A stretch of DNA of 64,000 bases from assembly GCA_013289855.1 (NCBI GenBank), contig JABCZD010000004.1, positions 434,001-498,000 on the forward strand, given 5' to 3'. The notes below the pieces were generated by a model, which worked only from the letters and a program-made list of their open reading frames with translations, was not told where the DNA came from and ran no database searches. The stretch is from Acidobacteriota bacterium (GTDB lineage Bacteria; Acidobacteriota; Terriglobia; Acidiferrales; UBA7541). Each line of letters starts with the position of its first letter. Position 1 is the first letter of the stretch. Of the stretch, positions 36,002-44,098 are shown piece by piece. A program made the position numbers and the translations under genes.

Positions 36002-37720
36002 TTGCCCAGTTCACTCGTCGACTTCTTCACTCCCGATACTTGGCAAAATATTTTATTGTGCGCGGTGCTCGCCGCCTGCGTCGTGCTCGCCCTTCCCCGT
36101 CATGGCCTAGCCGAAAAGTTTGTCCGTACCCTAGAGCGCATACTTTCCACGTTCGCGCAGCGTAGAGCCGCAGCCATCGTCACCATTTTTTTTGCCGTGC
36201 TGGCAGTGCGTCTCGCCGTACTGCACTTTCTGCCCGTCCCCTACCCCGGAATTCACGATGAATTCAGCTACCTGCTGCTCGGTGACACTTTCGCCCACGG
36301 CCGCCTAACCAACCCCGCGCATCCCATGTGGCGCAGCTTCGAAACCTTTCACGTTAACTGGCTGCCCACCTACTCTTCGATTTATCCCCCGGCGCAAGGC
36401 GTGGTGCTGGCCGTCGGCCAACTTCTGGGGAACCCCTGGTTCGGCGTGCTCGTCAGTAACGCTGCAATGTGCGCCGCAATTTTATGGATGTTGCAAGGTT
36501 GGATGCCCGCTCGCTGGGCGTTGCTCGGCGCCGTTCTTGCCGCCCTCAAACTCGGCGTCGCCAGCTACTGGATGAACAGCTACTGGGGCGGCGCGGTAAG
36601 TGCCATCGGCGGTGCGCTGGTGCTCGGAGCCTTGCCGCGTATTCGAAAGTATGGTCGTCCACGCGACGCCCTGCTTCTGGCCCTCGGCGTCGCAATCCTC
36701 GCAAACAGCCGTCCCTACGAAGGTTTGCTGGTGTGTTTGCCCGTCACGGTCTGGCTGATCTGGTGGCTCCTGCGCGGGCCATCGTTGAAAATCTCGTCGC
36801 CACCGCCTCGCGTCGCGCGCCTGCGCCGCGTCTTCGCTCCCATTGCCGTCGTCCTCGTTCTCACCGCCGCCTTCATGGCGTTCTACAATTCGCGCGTCAC
36901 GGGCCACACCTTGCTCTTTCCCTACACTCTGAATTTGCGCACCTACGTCACTTCCCCGGTTTTTCTCTGGCAGCACGCCAAGCCTGCGTTGCACTACAAC
37001 AATCAGCAATTCGAAGATTTTTACAACGATTGGGAACGCAACAATTACCAAAATTCCTCCGCCGATGTCCACGCGGTGTCACTCGAAAAATGGCAGCGCC
37101 TCCGGTCCGTATTCCTTTGGCCCGCCGCTGCTGTGCTGTTGCCCGGCTTTATCTTCGTCTTCCGGGACAAACGCGTGCGCTTCTTGCTCGCCGTTTTTCT
37201 CATCGCCACCCCGGGCATATTCGCGGTCGTATGGTCCAATCCCCATTACGCTGCGCCACTCACCTGCGTGATCTTCGCCCTGCTGGTGCAATCGACGCGC
37301 CACCTGCGCGCATGGCAACCCTTCGGCCGCCCTATCGGACCCGCACTCTCCCGCGCCATACTGGTCCTGCTCGTATTGCAAACCGCCGGCGACACGCTCA
37401 CGCGCAAATGCGACGAGCTCAGCTGGACCTGCGGCGGCGATTCCAGTCGCGCGGCCATCGCGAAGCGCCTCGCCGCGCTTCCCGGCAAGCACCTGATCAT
37501 CGTGCGCTACGAACCCGATCACAACATCCACGATGAGTGGGTCTTCAACGGCGCCGAAATCGACTCCGCAAAAATCCTCTGGGCCCGCGAACTCGATCCG
37601 CAACAAAACGCCGCCCTGCTTGCATATTTCAAGGACCGCACCATCTGGCTCGTCGAGCCCGACGCCGACAATGAGGAACTATTGCCCTACTCCCCAGCGC
37701 CATCCGGGTCCGCGCCATGA
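36002..37720 (+). CDS. GT-C-type integral membrane glycosyltransferase
   Basis: 572 residues with ten or more hydrophobic spans. The first outer loop has the acidic motif expected of a GT-C active site: PGIHDEFSYLLLGDTFAHGR. The C-terminal ~110 residues are soluble. The start is a TTG at 36002 (GGAG about 10 bases upstream). It is divergent from the GT2 gene and overlaps the next methyltransferase gene by four bases (ATGA), so it is translationally coupled to it. The substrate is probably a polyprenyl-phosphate sugar and an unknown acceptor. Confidence 0.8.
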   Translation: MPSSLVDFFTPDTWQNILLCAVLAACVVLALPRHGLAEKFVRTLERILSTFAQRRAAAIVTIFFAVLAVRLAVLHFLPVPYPGIHDEFSYLLLGDTFAHGRLTNPAHPMWRSFETFHVNWLPTYSSIYPPAQGVVLAVGQLLGNPWFGVLVSNAAMCAAILWMLQGWMPARWALLGAVLAALKLGVASYWMNSYWGGAVSAIGGALVLGALPRIRKYGRPRDALLLALGVAILANSRPYEGLLVCLPVTVWLIWWLLRGPSLKISSPPPRVARLRRVFAPIAVVLVLTAAFMAFYNSRVTGHTLLFPYTLNLRTYVTSPVFLWQHAKPALHYNNQQFEDFYNDWERNNYQNSSADVHAVSLEKWQRLRSVFLWPAAAVLLPGFIFVFRDKRVRFLLAVFLIATPGIFAVVWSNPHYAAPLTCVIFALLVQSTRHLRAWQPFGRPIGPALSRAILVLLVLQTAGDTLTRKCDELSWTCGGDSSRAAIAKRLAALPGKHLIIVRYEPDHNIHDEWVFNGAEIDSAKILWARELDPQQNAALLAYFKDRTIWLVEPDADNEELLPYSPAPSGSAP

Positions 37721-38409
37721 ATTTTCCTGTGCCAAACAATTCCTCGTTAAATAACCTTCCGCCGACGACTGATCCCTGGGAAGCCGCCTATGCGCGCTTT
37801 GAAACTCCCGCGCAAGAAATTCACAAATTTACTTCCCGCCTCAAAGAATTCGGCGCGCCCGCCTGGCCCAAAGATTCCGCCATCGTCGAACTCTTCTGCG
37901 GCCGCGGCAACGGCCTGCACGCCCTGCAGCAACTGGGCTTCACTCGTATTCAAGGCGTCGATCTTTCTCCGCGCCTGCTCGCGCAATATACCGGCGCCGC
38001 AAAATGCATCGTAGCCGACTGCCGCAGCTTGCCCTTTGCCGATCACTCCAAGGACATCATCATCGTGCAGGGTGGCCTGCATCATCTGTCAGAACTGCCC
38101 GCCGACCTCGATCAAACTTTCTCGGAAATCCGCCGCGTCCTCAACAAAAACGGCTGCGTCATGTTCGTCGAGCCGTGGTCCACGCCATTTCTCATTCTCG
38201 TCCACGCCATTTGTGAAAATCCTCTCGCGCGCAAATTTTCCGTCAAGCTCGACGCTCTCGCCACCATGATTCACTACGAGCGCCGCACCTATGAGCAATG
38301 GCTCACACAACCGCAACTGGTCCTCGGCCTCGCCGAAAAACATTTCATCCCGCTCCAGCAGTCTTTCCGTTGGGGCAAGTGGCGTTTTCTCGGCACCCCT
38401 CGCCCCTGA
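37717..38409 (+). CDS. SAM-dependent methyltransferase, coupled to GT-C gene
   Basis: 230 residues with motif I IVELFCGRGNGLHALQQLG, motif II GVDLSPRLLAQYTG and post-I/III segments DCRSLPFADHSKDII and VQGGLHHLSELP. A Methyltransf_11-type enzyme with a C-terminal helical cap. It starts inside the last codons of the GT-C gene (ATGA overlap). Together with the minus-strand GT2/methyltransferase pair it suggests a small glycan-modification locus. Confidence 0.88.
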   Translation: MNFPVPNNSSLNNLPPTTDPWEAAYARFETPAQEIHKFTSRLKEFGAPAWPKDSAIVELFCGRGNGLHALQQLGFTRIQGVDLSPRLLAQYTGAAKCIVADCRSLPFADHSKDIIIVQGGLHHLSELPADLDQTFSEIRRVLNKNGCVMFVEPWSTPFLILVHAICENPLARKFSVKLDALATMIHYERRTYEQWLTQPQLVLGLAEKHFIPLQQSFRWGKWRFLGTPRP

Positions 38410-38423
38410 CCGACAACGCCTTT

Positions 38424-38446
38424 GTAGTGGCACAGCATGCTGCGCG
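38424..38446 (+). repeat. GTAG-headed hairpin, CAGCATGCTG subtype
   Basis: TTTGTAGTGGCA (GTAG at 38424) followed by the 10-bp palindrome CAGCATGCTG (38433-38442) and GCGC. The same core occurs at 57073 and, decayed, at 63768. It lies just after the methyltransferase stop in the 163-bp gap before the permease. Confidence 0.75.
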
Positions 38447-38572
38447 CTTTTCCCTGCCAGACCTCAGCATGACGCGGTTTTCTTTTCCCCCACCGCAACC
38501 CCAATTCCAGCTTGCTTTTCCCTCCTTCCCAGCTACTATGGCCTACTCCGGACGCGCCTCCGGCACACAACC

Positions 38573-39961
38573 TTGAACCCCTCCTCCGACGCAGCTCTTC
38601 CTGCCCCTCTGGCCGCCAAGCTCCGCGCCGGAAAACTCCTGCAAGTCTTGGGCGTCTGGTTCGGCATCGCCGCCGCCATCGGCAACAGCATCGCCGCCGG
38701 CATCATTCGCACCCCGGGAGACATCGCGAAGCTCCTCCCCAATCCCTGGCTCTTCCTCGCCGTCTGGGTTTTAGGCGGCGGCTACGCCCTGCTGGGCGCC
38801 TCTTCCATGGCTGAACTCGGCGCCGCCATCCCGCGCAGCGGCGGTCAATACAATTTTGCCCGGCGCGCCATCGGCGAATACGCCGGCTTCATCGTCGGCT
38901 GGAGCGACTGGCTCTCCACCGCCGGCACCAACGCCGTCGTCGGCATCGTCATCGGTGAATACAGCGTCGCCCTATTCGCGCCGCTCGCCGGACACGAGCG
39001 GTTAGTAAAAATGATCGCTGTCGGCGTCTTGCTTTTTTTCTTTACGTTGCAATGGGGTGGCGTGAAGCGCGGCAAAAGCGCACAACTGCTCACTGCGGTC
39101 CTGAAAACCGGGGCCTTCCTGATTCTCGTTCTCGCGTGCTTTGTATTCGGTGGTCCGTCGCATCACGCCGCGTACCAGCAAGCCGCGAACACCAGCGCTT
39201 TCCATGGAGGCTGGCTGCTCGCCGTCGCCATCGTCCTCGGCATGCAATCCGTGATTTTCACCGTCGATGGCTGGGACGGCGTGATCTACTTCGGCGAAGA
39301 GGTCAAAGATCCGGGCCGCGACGTGCCTCGCGCCATCTTTGGCAGCGTCATCTCCATTATGGGCATCTATCTACTACTCAACGCCGCCCTCTTGTACGTC
39401 CTGCCCATGAACAAAATCTCCGGAGATATTTTCCCCTTGGGCGCCGCAGCCAACGCCGTCTTCGGCCGTTACGGCGATGTGGTCATTCGCTCCATCATGA
39501 TCGTTTCCATGCTCAGCTGCATTAACGCCTGTCAAATGTTTTGCACGCGCATTCTCTACGCCATGAGCGTCGACGGCCTTTTCTTCAAGCGCGCCTCGCG
39601 GGTCAACAAAGGCGGCACGCCCGTCATCGCCCTGCTGCTGAGCACCATCGTCGGCATCATCTTCGTGCTTGGCTCCTTCGAGCGTGTAATCGCCATGCTC
39701 TCGTTCTTCTTCGTGGCCAACTACACCCTCTCCTACGCCTCGCTCTTCATTCTGCGCAAACGCGAACCATCCATGCCCCGCCCCTACCGCGCCTGGGGCT
39801 ACCCCTACACCACCGCCGCCGCGCTAATCGCCTCCGCCATCTTCTTAATCGGTTCCCTCGCCACCGACCGCGACAACGCTCCGCTAGCGTTAGGAATGTT
39901 GCTCGCAAGCTACCCAATTTTCTGGATTATGAAACAGGTCGCAAATCGTGCGACGTTGTAG
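38573..39961 (+). CDS. APC-family amino acid permease
   Basis: About 462 residues with 12 hydrophobic spans. APC signatures: GIAAAIGNSIAAGIIRTPGD (first span with the unwound GxG region) and FGGPSHHAAYQ...VDGWDGVIYFGEEVKDPGRDVPRAI in the middle. The start is taken as the TTG at 38573 because the family N-terminus begins there; the frame runs back to 38291 over another gene and a hairpin element. No good ribosome site is visible. The stop codon TAG belongs to the GTAG head of a hairpin element. Confidence 0.88.
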   Translation: MNPSSDAALPAPLAAKLRAGKLLQVLGVWFGIAAAIGNSIAAGIIRTPGDIAKLLPNPWLFLAVWVLGGGYALLGASSMAELGAAIPRSGGQYNFARRAIGEYAGFIVGWSDWLSTAGTNAVVGIVIGEYSVALFAPLAGHERLVKMIAVGVLLFFFTLQWGGVKRGKSAQLLTAVLKTGAFLILVLACFVFGGPSHHAAYQQAANTSAFHGGWLLAVAIVLGMQSVIFTVDGWDGVIYFGEEVKDPGRDVPRAIFGSVISIMGIYLLLNAALLYVLPMNKISGDIFPLGAAANAVFGRYGDVVIRSIMIVSMLSCINACQMFCTRILYAMSVDGLFFKRASRVNKGGTPVIALLLSTIVGIIFVLGSFERVIAMLSFFFVANYTLSYASLFILRKREPSMPRPYRAWGYPYTTAAALIASAIFLIGSLATDRDNAPLALGMLLASYPIFWIMKQVANRATL

Positions 39962-40024
39962 TGGCGGGTCTTCAGACCCGTGCATTTGACTTTATCCTTC
40001 GTAGTGGCGAATCTTTAGATTCGC
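39958..40024 (+). repeat. Two GTAG-headed hairpins in tandem
   Basis: Unit 1: GTAG at 39958, stem CGGGTCT/AGACCCG (39965-39980), loop TC. Unit 2: GTAG at 40001, stem GCGAATCT/AGATTCGC (40007-40024), loop TT. Both read rightward in the APC permease to ALDH gap; unit 2 is identical to the stem at 41749. Confidence 0.82.
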
Positions 40025-40074
40025 ATCATTCCTTGCATTGTTGTCCGTGAACCACGCTTCCAAGCCGCTCCACC

Positions 40075-41649
40075 CTAATCGACCTTCTCTGCAATCGCCT
40101 TAGCCTGCAAAAAATGCAACAAATAATCCTTCCCACCCGTCTTCGAATCCGTCCCGGACATATTAAATCCCCCAAACGGATGCGCCCCCACCATCGCCCC
40201 GGTACACTTGCGATTCAAATACAAATTCCCCACAAAAAACGCCTCCTCCGCCCGTGCAATCTTCTCCTTGTTCCGCGAATAAACCGCCCCCGTCAACCCA
40301 AACTCCGTATCATTCGCAATCTCCAGCGCATGCTCAAAATCCCGCGCCTTGATCACCGCCAGCACCGGACCGAAAACTTCCTCCTGCGCGATCCGCGACT
40401 TCGCATCCACGTTCGCAATAATCGTCGGCTGCACAAAATACCCTTCGCCTGGAGCCCGCCCTCCGCCGAGCACCAACTTTCCTTCCTTCTTCCCCACGTC
40501 GATGTATCCCAAAATCCCTTCCATCGCCGTGGCGCTCACCACCGGCCCCATATAATTGCCCTGCACATCGCTCGGCCCAACCGTAATCGTCTTCGCGCGC
40601 GTCACCAATTTATCCACGAACGTATCAAAAACCTTCTCCGAAACGATCGCCCGCGAACACGCCGAACATTTCTGCCCCGCATAACCAAACGCGGCCTGCG
40701 CCACGCCCTCTACCGCCGCGTCCAGGTCCGCCTCCTCATCCACAATCGTCGCGTCCTTTCCACCCATCTCCAGCACCGCCCGCTTGATCCAAATCTGTCC
40801 CGCCGCCCGCTTGGCCGCCGCCTCGCCGATGATCAATCCAACTTCTTTCGATCCAGTGAACGCGATATACCGCGTTTTCGCATGCTTCACCATCGCATCT
40901 CCGGCAACTTCGCCCAGCCCCGTAATAAAATTCAGCGCCTCGCGCGGCACTCCCGCTTCATAAAAAATCTCCACCACTTTCGTTGCCACCGCCGGCGCTT
41001 CCTCCGAAGGTTTCAGCACCACCGTGTTCCCGGTCACCAGCGAAGCCGCCGTCATCCCCGCCGCTATCGCCGCCGGAAAATTCCACGGCGGAATCACCGC
41101 GCCCACTCCCAGCGGCAAATACACCAGATAATTCTTTTCCCCCTTCATCGGCGTTACCGCATGTTCCCCGGCCAGCCGCAGCATCTCGCGGGCGTAAAAC
41201 TCACAAAAATCAATCGTCTCCGCCGTATCCGCGTCCGCCTCAATCCACGATTTCCCCACCTCATAACAAATCAGCGCGGAAACCTCGAACTTCCGCTCGC
41301 GAAAGATCTGCGACGCGCGGAAAATAATCTCCACGCGCTTCTCCGCCGGCACGCGCTTCCACGTCGCGAACGCCGCATACGCCGCTTCCACCGCCTGCGC
41401 GGCCTGCTCCGCGTTAGCCTTCTGAAACACGCCGATCACCTGCGCTGGCCGCGAAGGATTCGTGGACATCATCTTCTCGGTCGTATAAATCTTCTCCCCG
41501 CCGATGTACATCGGATACTCACGCCCCAACTCCCCTGCCACTTTCGCCAGCGCGTCTTCCATGGCCTTCTTATTTTCGGCTTTCGAAAAATCCACAAACG
41601 GTTCGTTCGTGAACTCCGCAACATGCAACTTCGCTTCAGCAGTAGCCAT
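40075..41649 (-). CDS. L-glutamate gamma-semialdehyde dehydrogenase-type ALDH (P5C dehydrogenase)
   Basis: About 524 residues. Catalytic Cys in GQKCSACSRAIV (about residue 320), general-base Glu in LEMGGKDATIVDE, NAD-binding TGSKEVGLIIG and PWNFP(A). The GKDATIVDEEADLD and FGYAGQKCSA patterns and the NLYLNRKCTGAMVG end fit the RocA/PruA group, which oxidises glutamate semialdehyde from proline or arginine breakdown. An AGGAGA lies 10 bases before the ATG at 41649; another ATG at 41658 is possible. No proline dehydrogenase gene is in the window. Confidence 0.88.
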   Translation of the reverse strand: MATAEAKLHVAEFTNEPFVDFSKAENKKAMEDALAKVAGELGREYPMYIGGEKIYTTEKMMSTNPSRPAQVIGVFQKANAEQAAQAVEAAYAAFATWKRVPAEKRVEIIFRASQIFRERKFEVSALICYEVGKSWIEADADTAETIDFCEFYAREMLRLAGEHAVTPMKGEKNYLVYLPLGVGAVIPPWNFPAAIAAGMTAASLVTGNTVVLKPSEEAPAVATKVVEIFYEAGVPREALNFITGLGEVAGDAMVKHAKTRYIAFTGSKEVGLIIGEAAAKRAAGQIWIKRAVLEMGGKDATIVDEEADLDAAVEGVAQAAFGYAGQKCSACSRAIVSEKVFDTFVDKLVTRAKTITVGPSDVQGNYMGPVVSATAMEGILGYIDVGKKEGKLVLGGGRAPGEGYFVQPTIIANVDAKSRIAQEEVFGPVLAVIKARDFEHALEIANDTEFGLTGAVYSRNKEKIARAEEAFFVGNLYLNRKCTGAMVGAHPFGGFNMSGTDSKTGGKDYLLHFLQAKAIAEKVD

Positions 41650-41742
41650 AGATTTCATCTCTCCTAATCGCGTGAACATCCAATTCTACCGCCCCCGCAA
41701 ACCACGCCACAAGCCAGCACCGTTCTCACAAGGTTTGTTCTG

Positions 41743-41766
41743 TAGTGGCGAATCTTTAGATTCGCA
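41743..41766 (+). repeat. GTAG-headed hairpin, GCGAATCT-arm subtype
   Basis: GTAG at 41743, then GCGAATCT/AGATTCGC (41749-41766) with loop TT, identical in stem and loop to the unit at 40001-40024. The two copies flank the ALDH gene in the same orientation. Confidence 0.82.
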
Positions 41767-41902
41767 GCATTTGCCCCACACGCGACCGACGCACTCCAGA
41801 TGGGCTCGCTTTCGCTTAAGGAGATCACGAGCGTCAAAATCTCACGCGAAATTCCTTGCACAGGCATGCACAGATTTCCACATGATTACAATTCGATTTC
41901 GC

Positions 41903-41931
41903 TTGCGCTCTTTTTCTGCCGCTCGTACTAT
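41903..41931 (+). promoter_or_regulatory. Predicted promoter of the tandem RNA array
   Basis: TTGCGC at 41903-41908, a 17-base spacer, and TACTAT at 41926-41931 on the plus strand. Transcription would begin near 41938, at the very start of the first array unit. Only moderate matches to consensus, but the spacing is exact and the position fits. Confidence 0.45.
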
Positions 41932-41937
41932 GCGCAC

Positions 41938-42380
41938 AGATTGATCGGGAAGAAGACTTCGCGAGTCAATTAGAAGATGGCAACAAGGGTAAAACCGAGC
42001 TTGTCAGTTTCGAGTTGAAACAGAAGTACTAACTTCGCAGTTCAACGTACGCAGATGGCCAGGGTAAAACCGAGCCAACTTGACGGCGGTGGATTGCGGG
42101 CTTTGCAGCCGAAGCCCACGGGTGACTTGGGTAAAACCGAATCGCCAGTGGACGGAAGCGGAAGCCACAGACTTTGCGGTGAACTCAAAGAAGCGAAGCG
42201 GGTAAAACCGAGTCGTAATCGTGAGTCGAACCAAGAAGTAGGCTTCACGAATCAATTTACGAGGGGCGGCCTGGGTAAAACCGAGCCGCCTTCTCCTAAT
42301 CCTGAGACGGGAAGCCAAAGCTTCACGCGTCAATCGAAAAGAGGGCGACACGGCCAAACCGAGTCGCCCTCATTTTTTTT
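41938..42380 (+). ncRNA. Six-unit tandem array of a two-hairpin structured RNA element (novel)
   Basis: Six units of 67-79 bases. Each has a small hairpin (often GAAG-loop-CTTC) then a stem enclosing the core GGGTAAAACCGAG. Core starts: 41987, 42062, 42129, 42200, 42273, 42352 (the last degenerate, GGCCAAACCGAG). The enclosing stems differ but stay paired: ACAAG/CTTGT, TGGC/GCCA, GGTGA/TCGCC, GCGA/TCGT, GGCGGC/GCCGCC, GAGGGCGAC/GTCGCCCTC. The T-G pairs in units 3 and 4 make sense only as G-U pairs in a plus-strand RNA. Unit spacing is not a multiple of three throughout, which argues against protein. No known RNA family is recognised. The whole reads like a ~440-nt non-coding transcript that could bind a repeated ligand or protein. 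Confidence 0.7.
42341..42380 (+). terminator. Intrinsic terminator formed by the last array unit
   Basis: A 9-bp perfect stem GAGGGCGAC (42341-42349) / GTCGCCCTC (42363-42371), one A, then eight T (42373-42380). The loop is the degenerate core of array unit 6. On the minus strand the stem is followed by only TTTTC, so it may also weakly end the aminotransferase operon. Confidence 0.8.
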
Positions 42381-42417
42381 GCCCTGTACTCGTACCGGGG
42401 CGATCCGCGAGACACAC

Positions 42418-43767
42418 CTATACGAGCTCGCCCACCGCCTCCCCGAACACCCGGGTGTGCAAATCCACGTCGCCCTCGCTGGCCGCCGGACCCATCAGCG
42501 CCATATTGTGGAACGGCGTCAGTAGTACCCCGCGATTCAGCGCGTACAAATGCAAAAATCGCTCCAAGTCAAAATCCGCCGCCGCCGCCGATTCCCCGCC
42601 ATTCCTCGGCGCTCGCGTAGTAAAGGTATATTCCGCGCGGCAACCCAGCTGCGTCACATTCCACGGCAGCCCCACGTTGCGAATCTCTTCCGCGACTCCC
42701 GAAGCGAATCGCGTCGCCAATGGGATCATGTGCTCGAACGCGGCCGCCGTCAGAACATGGCCCAGCGTCGCGCGCATCGCCGCCAGCGACAGGGCATTGC
42801 CTGCTAGCGTTCCGCCGATGCCGCCCACGTCGCAGTCCTCGGGTTCAATCCGCGCCGAAATGCGCTGCGCCACCTCTTCCGTACATCCAAAGGTCGCGCC
42901 AGGAATGCCGCCGCCGATCGCTTTGCCAAGCACGAAAATATCCGGCTGCAAATTCCACAGCCGTGTGCATCCGCCCGGACCCGCGCAAATCGTATGCGTC
43001 TCGTCCGCTATAAACAGCGAACCGTAACGCTGCGCCAACTGCGTCGCCGCCGCCCAGTATCCGTCGTTTGGCAGGATGATGCCCACGTTGGTCATCGCCG
43101 GCTCCGCGAGTACACACGCCACATCGTTGTGCCGGAGCGCCGCCTCAAGCGCATTTAAATCGTTGAACTCCACCACGCGCGTCGTCTCCGCCGGATCGAC
43201 GGGCGCGCCAATATTTCCGCGCCGTGGACCGACCACTCCGTCGCGCAGCGACACAAACGATTCATCCACCGTCCCGTGATAGCAGTAGTGAAACACCAGA
43301 ATCTTCGAGCGCTGCGTAATCTCTCGCGCAATGCGAATCGCAAAGCGGTTCGCGTCCGTCGCCGTTAGCGCGAATTGCCAGTACGGCAATCCGAAGCGCC
43401 GCTGCAACTCTTCGCCGACCCACACGGCATCTTCTGTGGGCAGCATAAACGTGATTCCTTCGCGCACCCGCCGCGCCACGGCATCAGCCACCGTCTTCGG
43501 CGAGTGCCCGGTCATCGCACCAGTATCGCCAAGACAAAGATCGACGTATTCGTGCCCGTCCACATCCGTAAAGTGCGCGCCGCAGGCCTGCGCCACAAAC
43601 ACCGGAAACGCGCCGGCCCACTTCTTCATCCAGTTCATCGGCACGCCGCCCAGCAGCGAACCCTGCGCGCGCCGATACAACTCCGCCGAACGCGGATGCT
43701 CATCGACAAAGCGCTTTTCTTCGCGCTCCCGCAATCTCTGCAATTTGTCGCGATCGATGGAGGTCAT
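42418..43767 (-). CDS. Class III PLP aminotransferase, glutamate-1-semialdehyde aminomutase-like
   Basis: 449 residues of the fold-type I class III family. The PLP Lys lies in FVLGKAIGGGIPG, the PLP-binding Asp/Thr in LFIADETHT, and the N-terminal region RAQGSLLGGVPMNW ... HFTDVDGHEYVDLCLGDTGAM resembles HemL. Real HemL proteins act in tetrapyrrole synthesis; this one is longer and linked to two flavoproteins, so it is more likely an aminotransferase or aminomutase of a specialised pathway. It is last in a tight minus-strand operon (12 bp after the 103-residue gene) and converges with the RNA array. Confidence 0.82.
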   Translation of the reverse strand: MTSIDRDKLQRLREREEKRFVDEHPRSAELYRRAQGSLLGGVPMNWMKKWAGAFPVFVAQACGAHFTDVDGHEYVDLCLGDTGAMTGHSPKTVADAVARRVREGITFMLPTEDAVWVGEELQRRFGLPYWQFALTATDANRFAIRIAREITQRSKILVFHYCYHGTVDESFVSLRDGVVGPRRGNIGAPVDPAETTRVVEFNDLNALEAALRHNDVACVLAEPAMTNVGIILPNDGYWAAATQLAQRYGSLFIADETHTICAGPGGCTRLWNLQPDIFVLGKAIGGGIPGATFGCTEEVAQRISARIEPEDCDVGGIGGTLAGNALSLAAMRATLGHVLTAAAFEHMIPLATRFASGVAEEIRNVGLPWNVTQLGCRAEYTFTTRAPRNGGESAAAADFDLERFLHLYALNRGVLLTPFHNMALMGPAASEGDVDLHTRVFGEAVGELV

Positions 43768-43779
43768 GACTCTAGAAAT

Positions 43780-44091
43780 TCAAATTACTGCAAACTTTTC
43801 GAGGTCACTTGGATAAATCGGCGTGTATTCGCCCTCTTCAATATCCCTATAACCAGCCTTCAGGTCGGACAAATAGCTCGTAATCGAGGGGATTGTTTTG
43901 ATGTAGTCAAACGTCAAAGTGGGATCTTCAGCAAAGACAAATATATTCATCTCTCCTGAACCGATATCATGTCCGTCTACCGTTCCAAGGTCTCCGAGAC
44001 TCTCGCGAATCGCGTCTTCCAGAGAAATCAACAAATCGAAATCACTGACGGAAGAGGACGATGGCCACTGCAACGCGAGCATGTATTCCAT
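43780..44091 (-). CDS. 103-residue conserved small protein of unknown function
   Basis: An acidic protein. The segment EMNIFVFAEDPTLTFDYIK, preceded by VDGHDIGSG, reads like a small alpha/beta fold. I do not recognise a named domain. It starts 7 bp after the upstream flavoprotein stop and ends 12 bp before the aminotransferase, so it is co-transcribed. It has no signal peptide or membrane span. Base use is more AT-rich than its neighbours, so it may have joined the operon later. Confidence 0.7.
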   Translation of the reverse strand: MEYMLALQWPSSSSVSDFDLLISLEDAIRESLGDLGTVDGHDIGSGEMNIFVFAEDPTLTFDYIKTIPSITSYLSDLKAGYRDIEEGEYTPIYPSDLEKFAVI

Positions 44092-44098
44092 AGCACTC

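Larger units (their letters stand above)
41650..42417. other. 768-bp gene-free region holding the RNA array
   Basis: Between the ALDH start and the aminotransferase stop. From left to right: the ALDH leader, a GTAG hairpin (41743-41766), a stretch without clear structure (41767-41900), a promoter-like sequence (41903-41931), the six-unit array (41938-42380) with its terminator, and about 35 bp before the aminotransferase stop. No protein-coding frame is credible. Confidence 0.7.

Noticed and set aside
38291..38572. N-terminal 94 codons of the long APC-permease frame
   Set aside because: They overlap the upstream methyltransferase gene and a hairpin element and do not resemble permease sequence.
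40114..41667. A 517-codon plus-strand frame opposite the ALDH gene
   Set aside because: Arg/His/Leu-rich composition typical of the antisense of a GC-rich gene; the minus-strand frame has full ALDH motifs.
41941..42380. CRISPR array
   Set aside because: The repeated part is a 13-base core with variable paired flanks, unit length varies, there is no constant 24-40 base repeat, and no cas genes are in the window.
42055..42525. A 156-codon plus-strand frame (and a 117-codon minus frame, 42004-42357) through the tandem array, with recurring peptides such as GKTE and VKPS
   Set aside because: The array spacings (75, 67, 71, 73, 79) are not all multiples of three, so the repeat jumps frame; no ribosome site; RNA-type covariation explains the conservation better.
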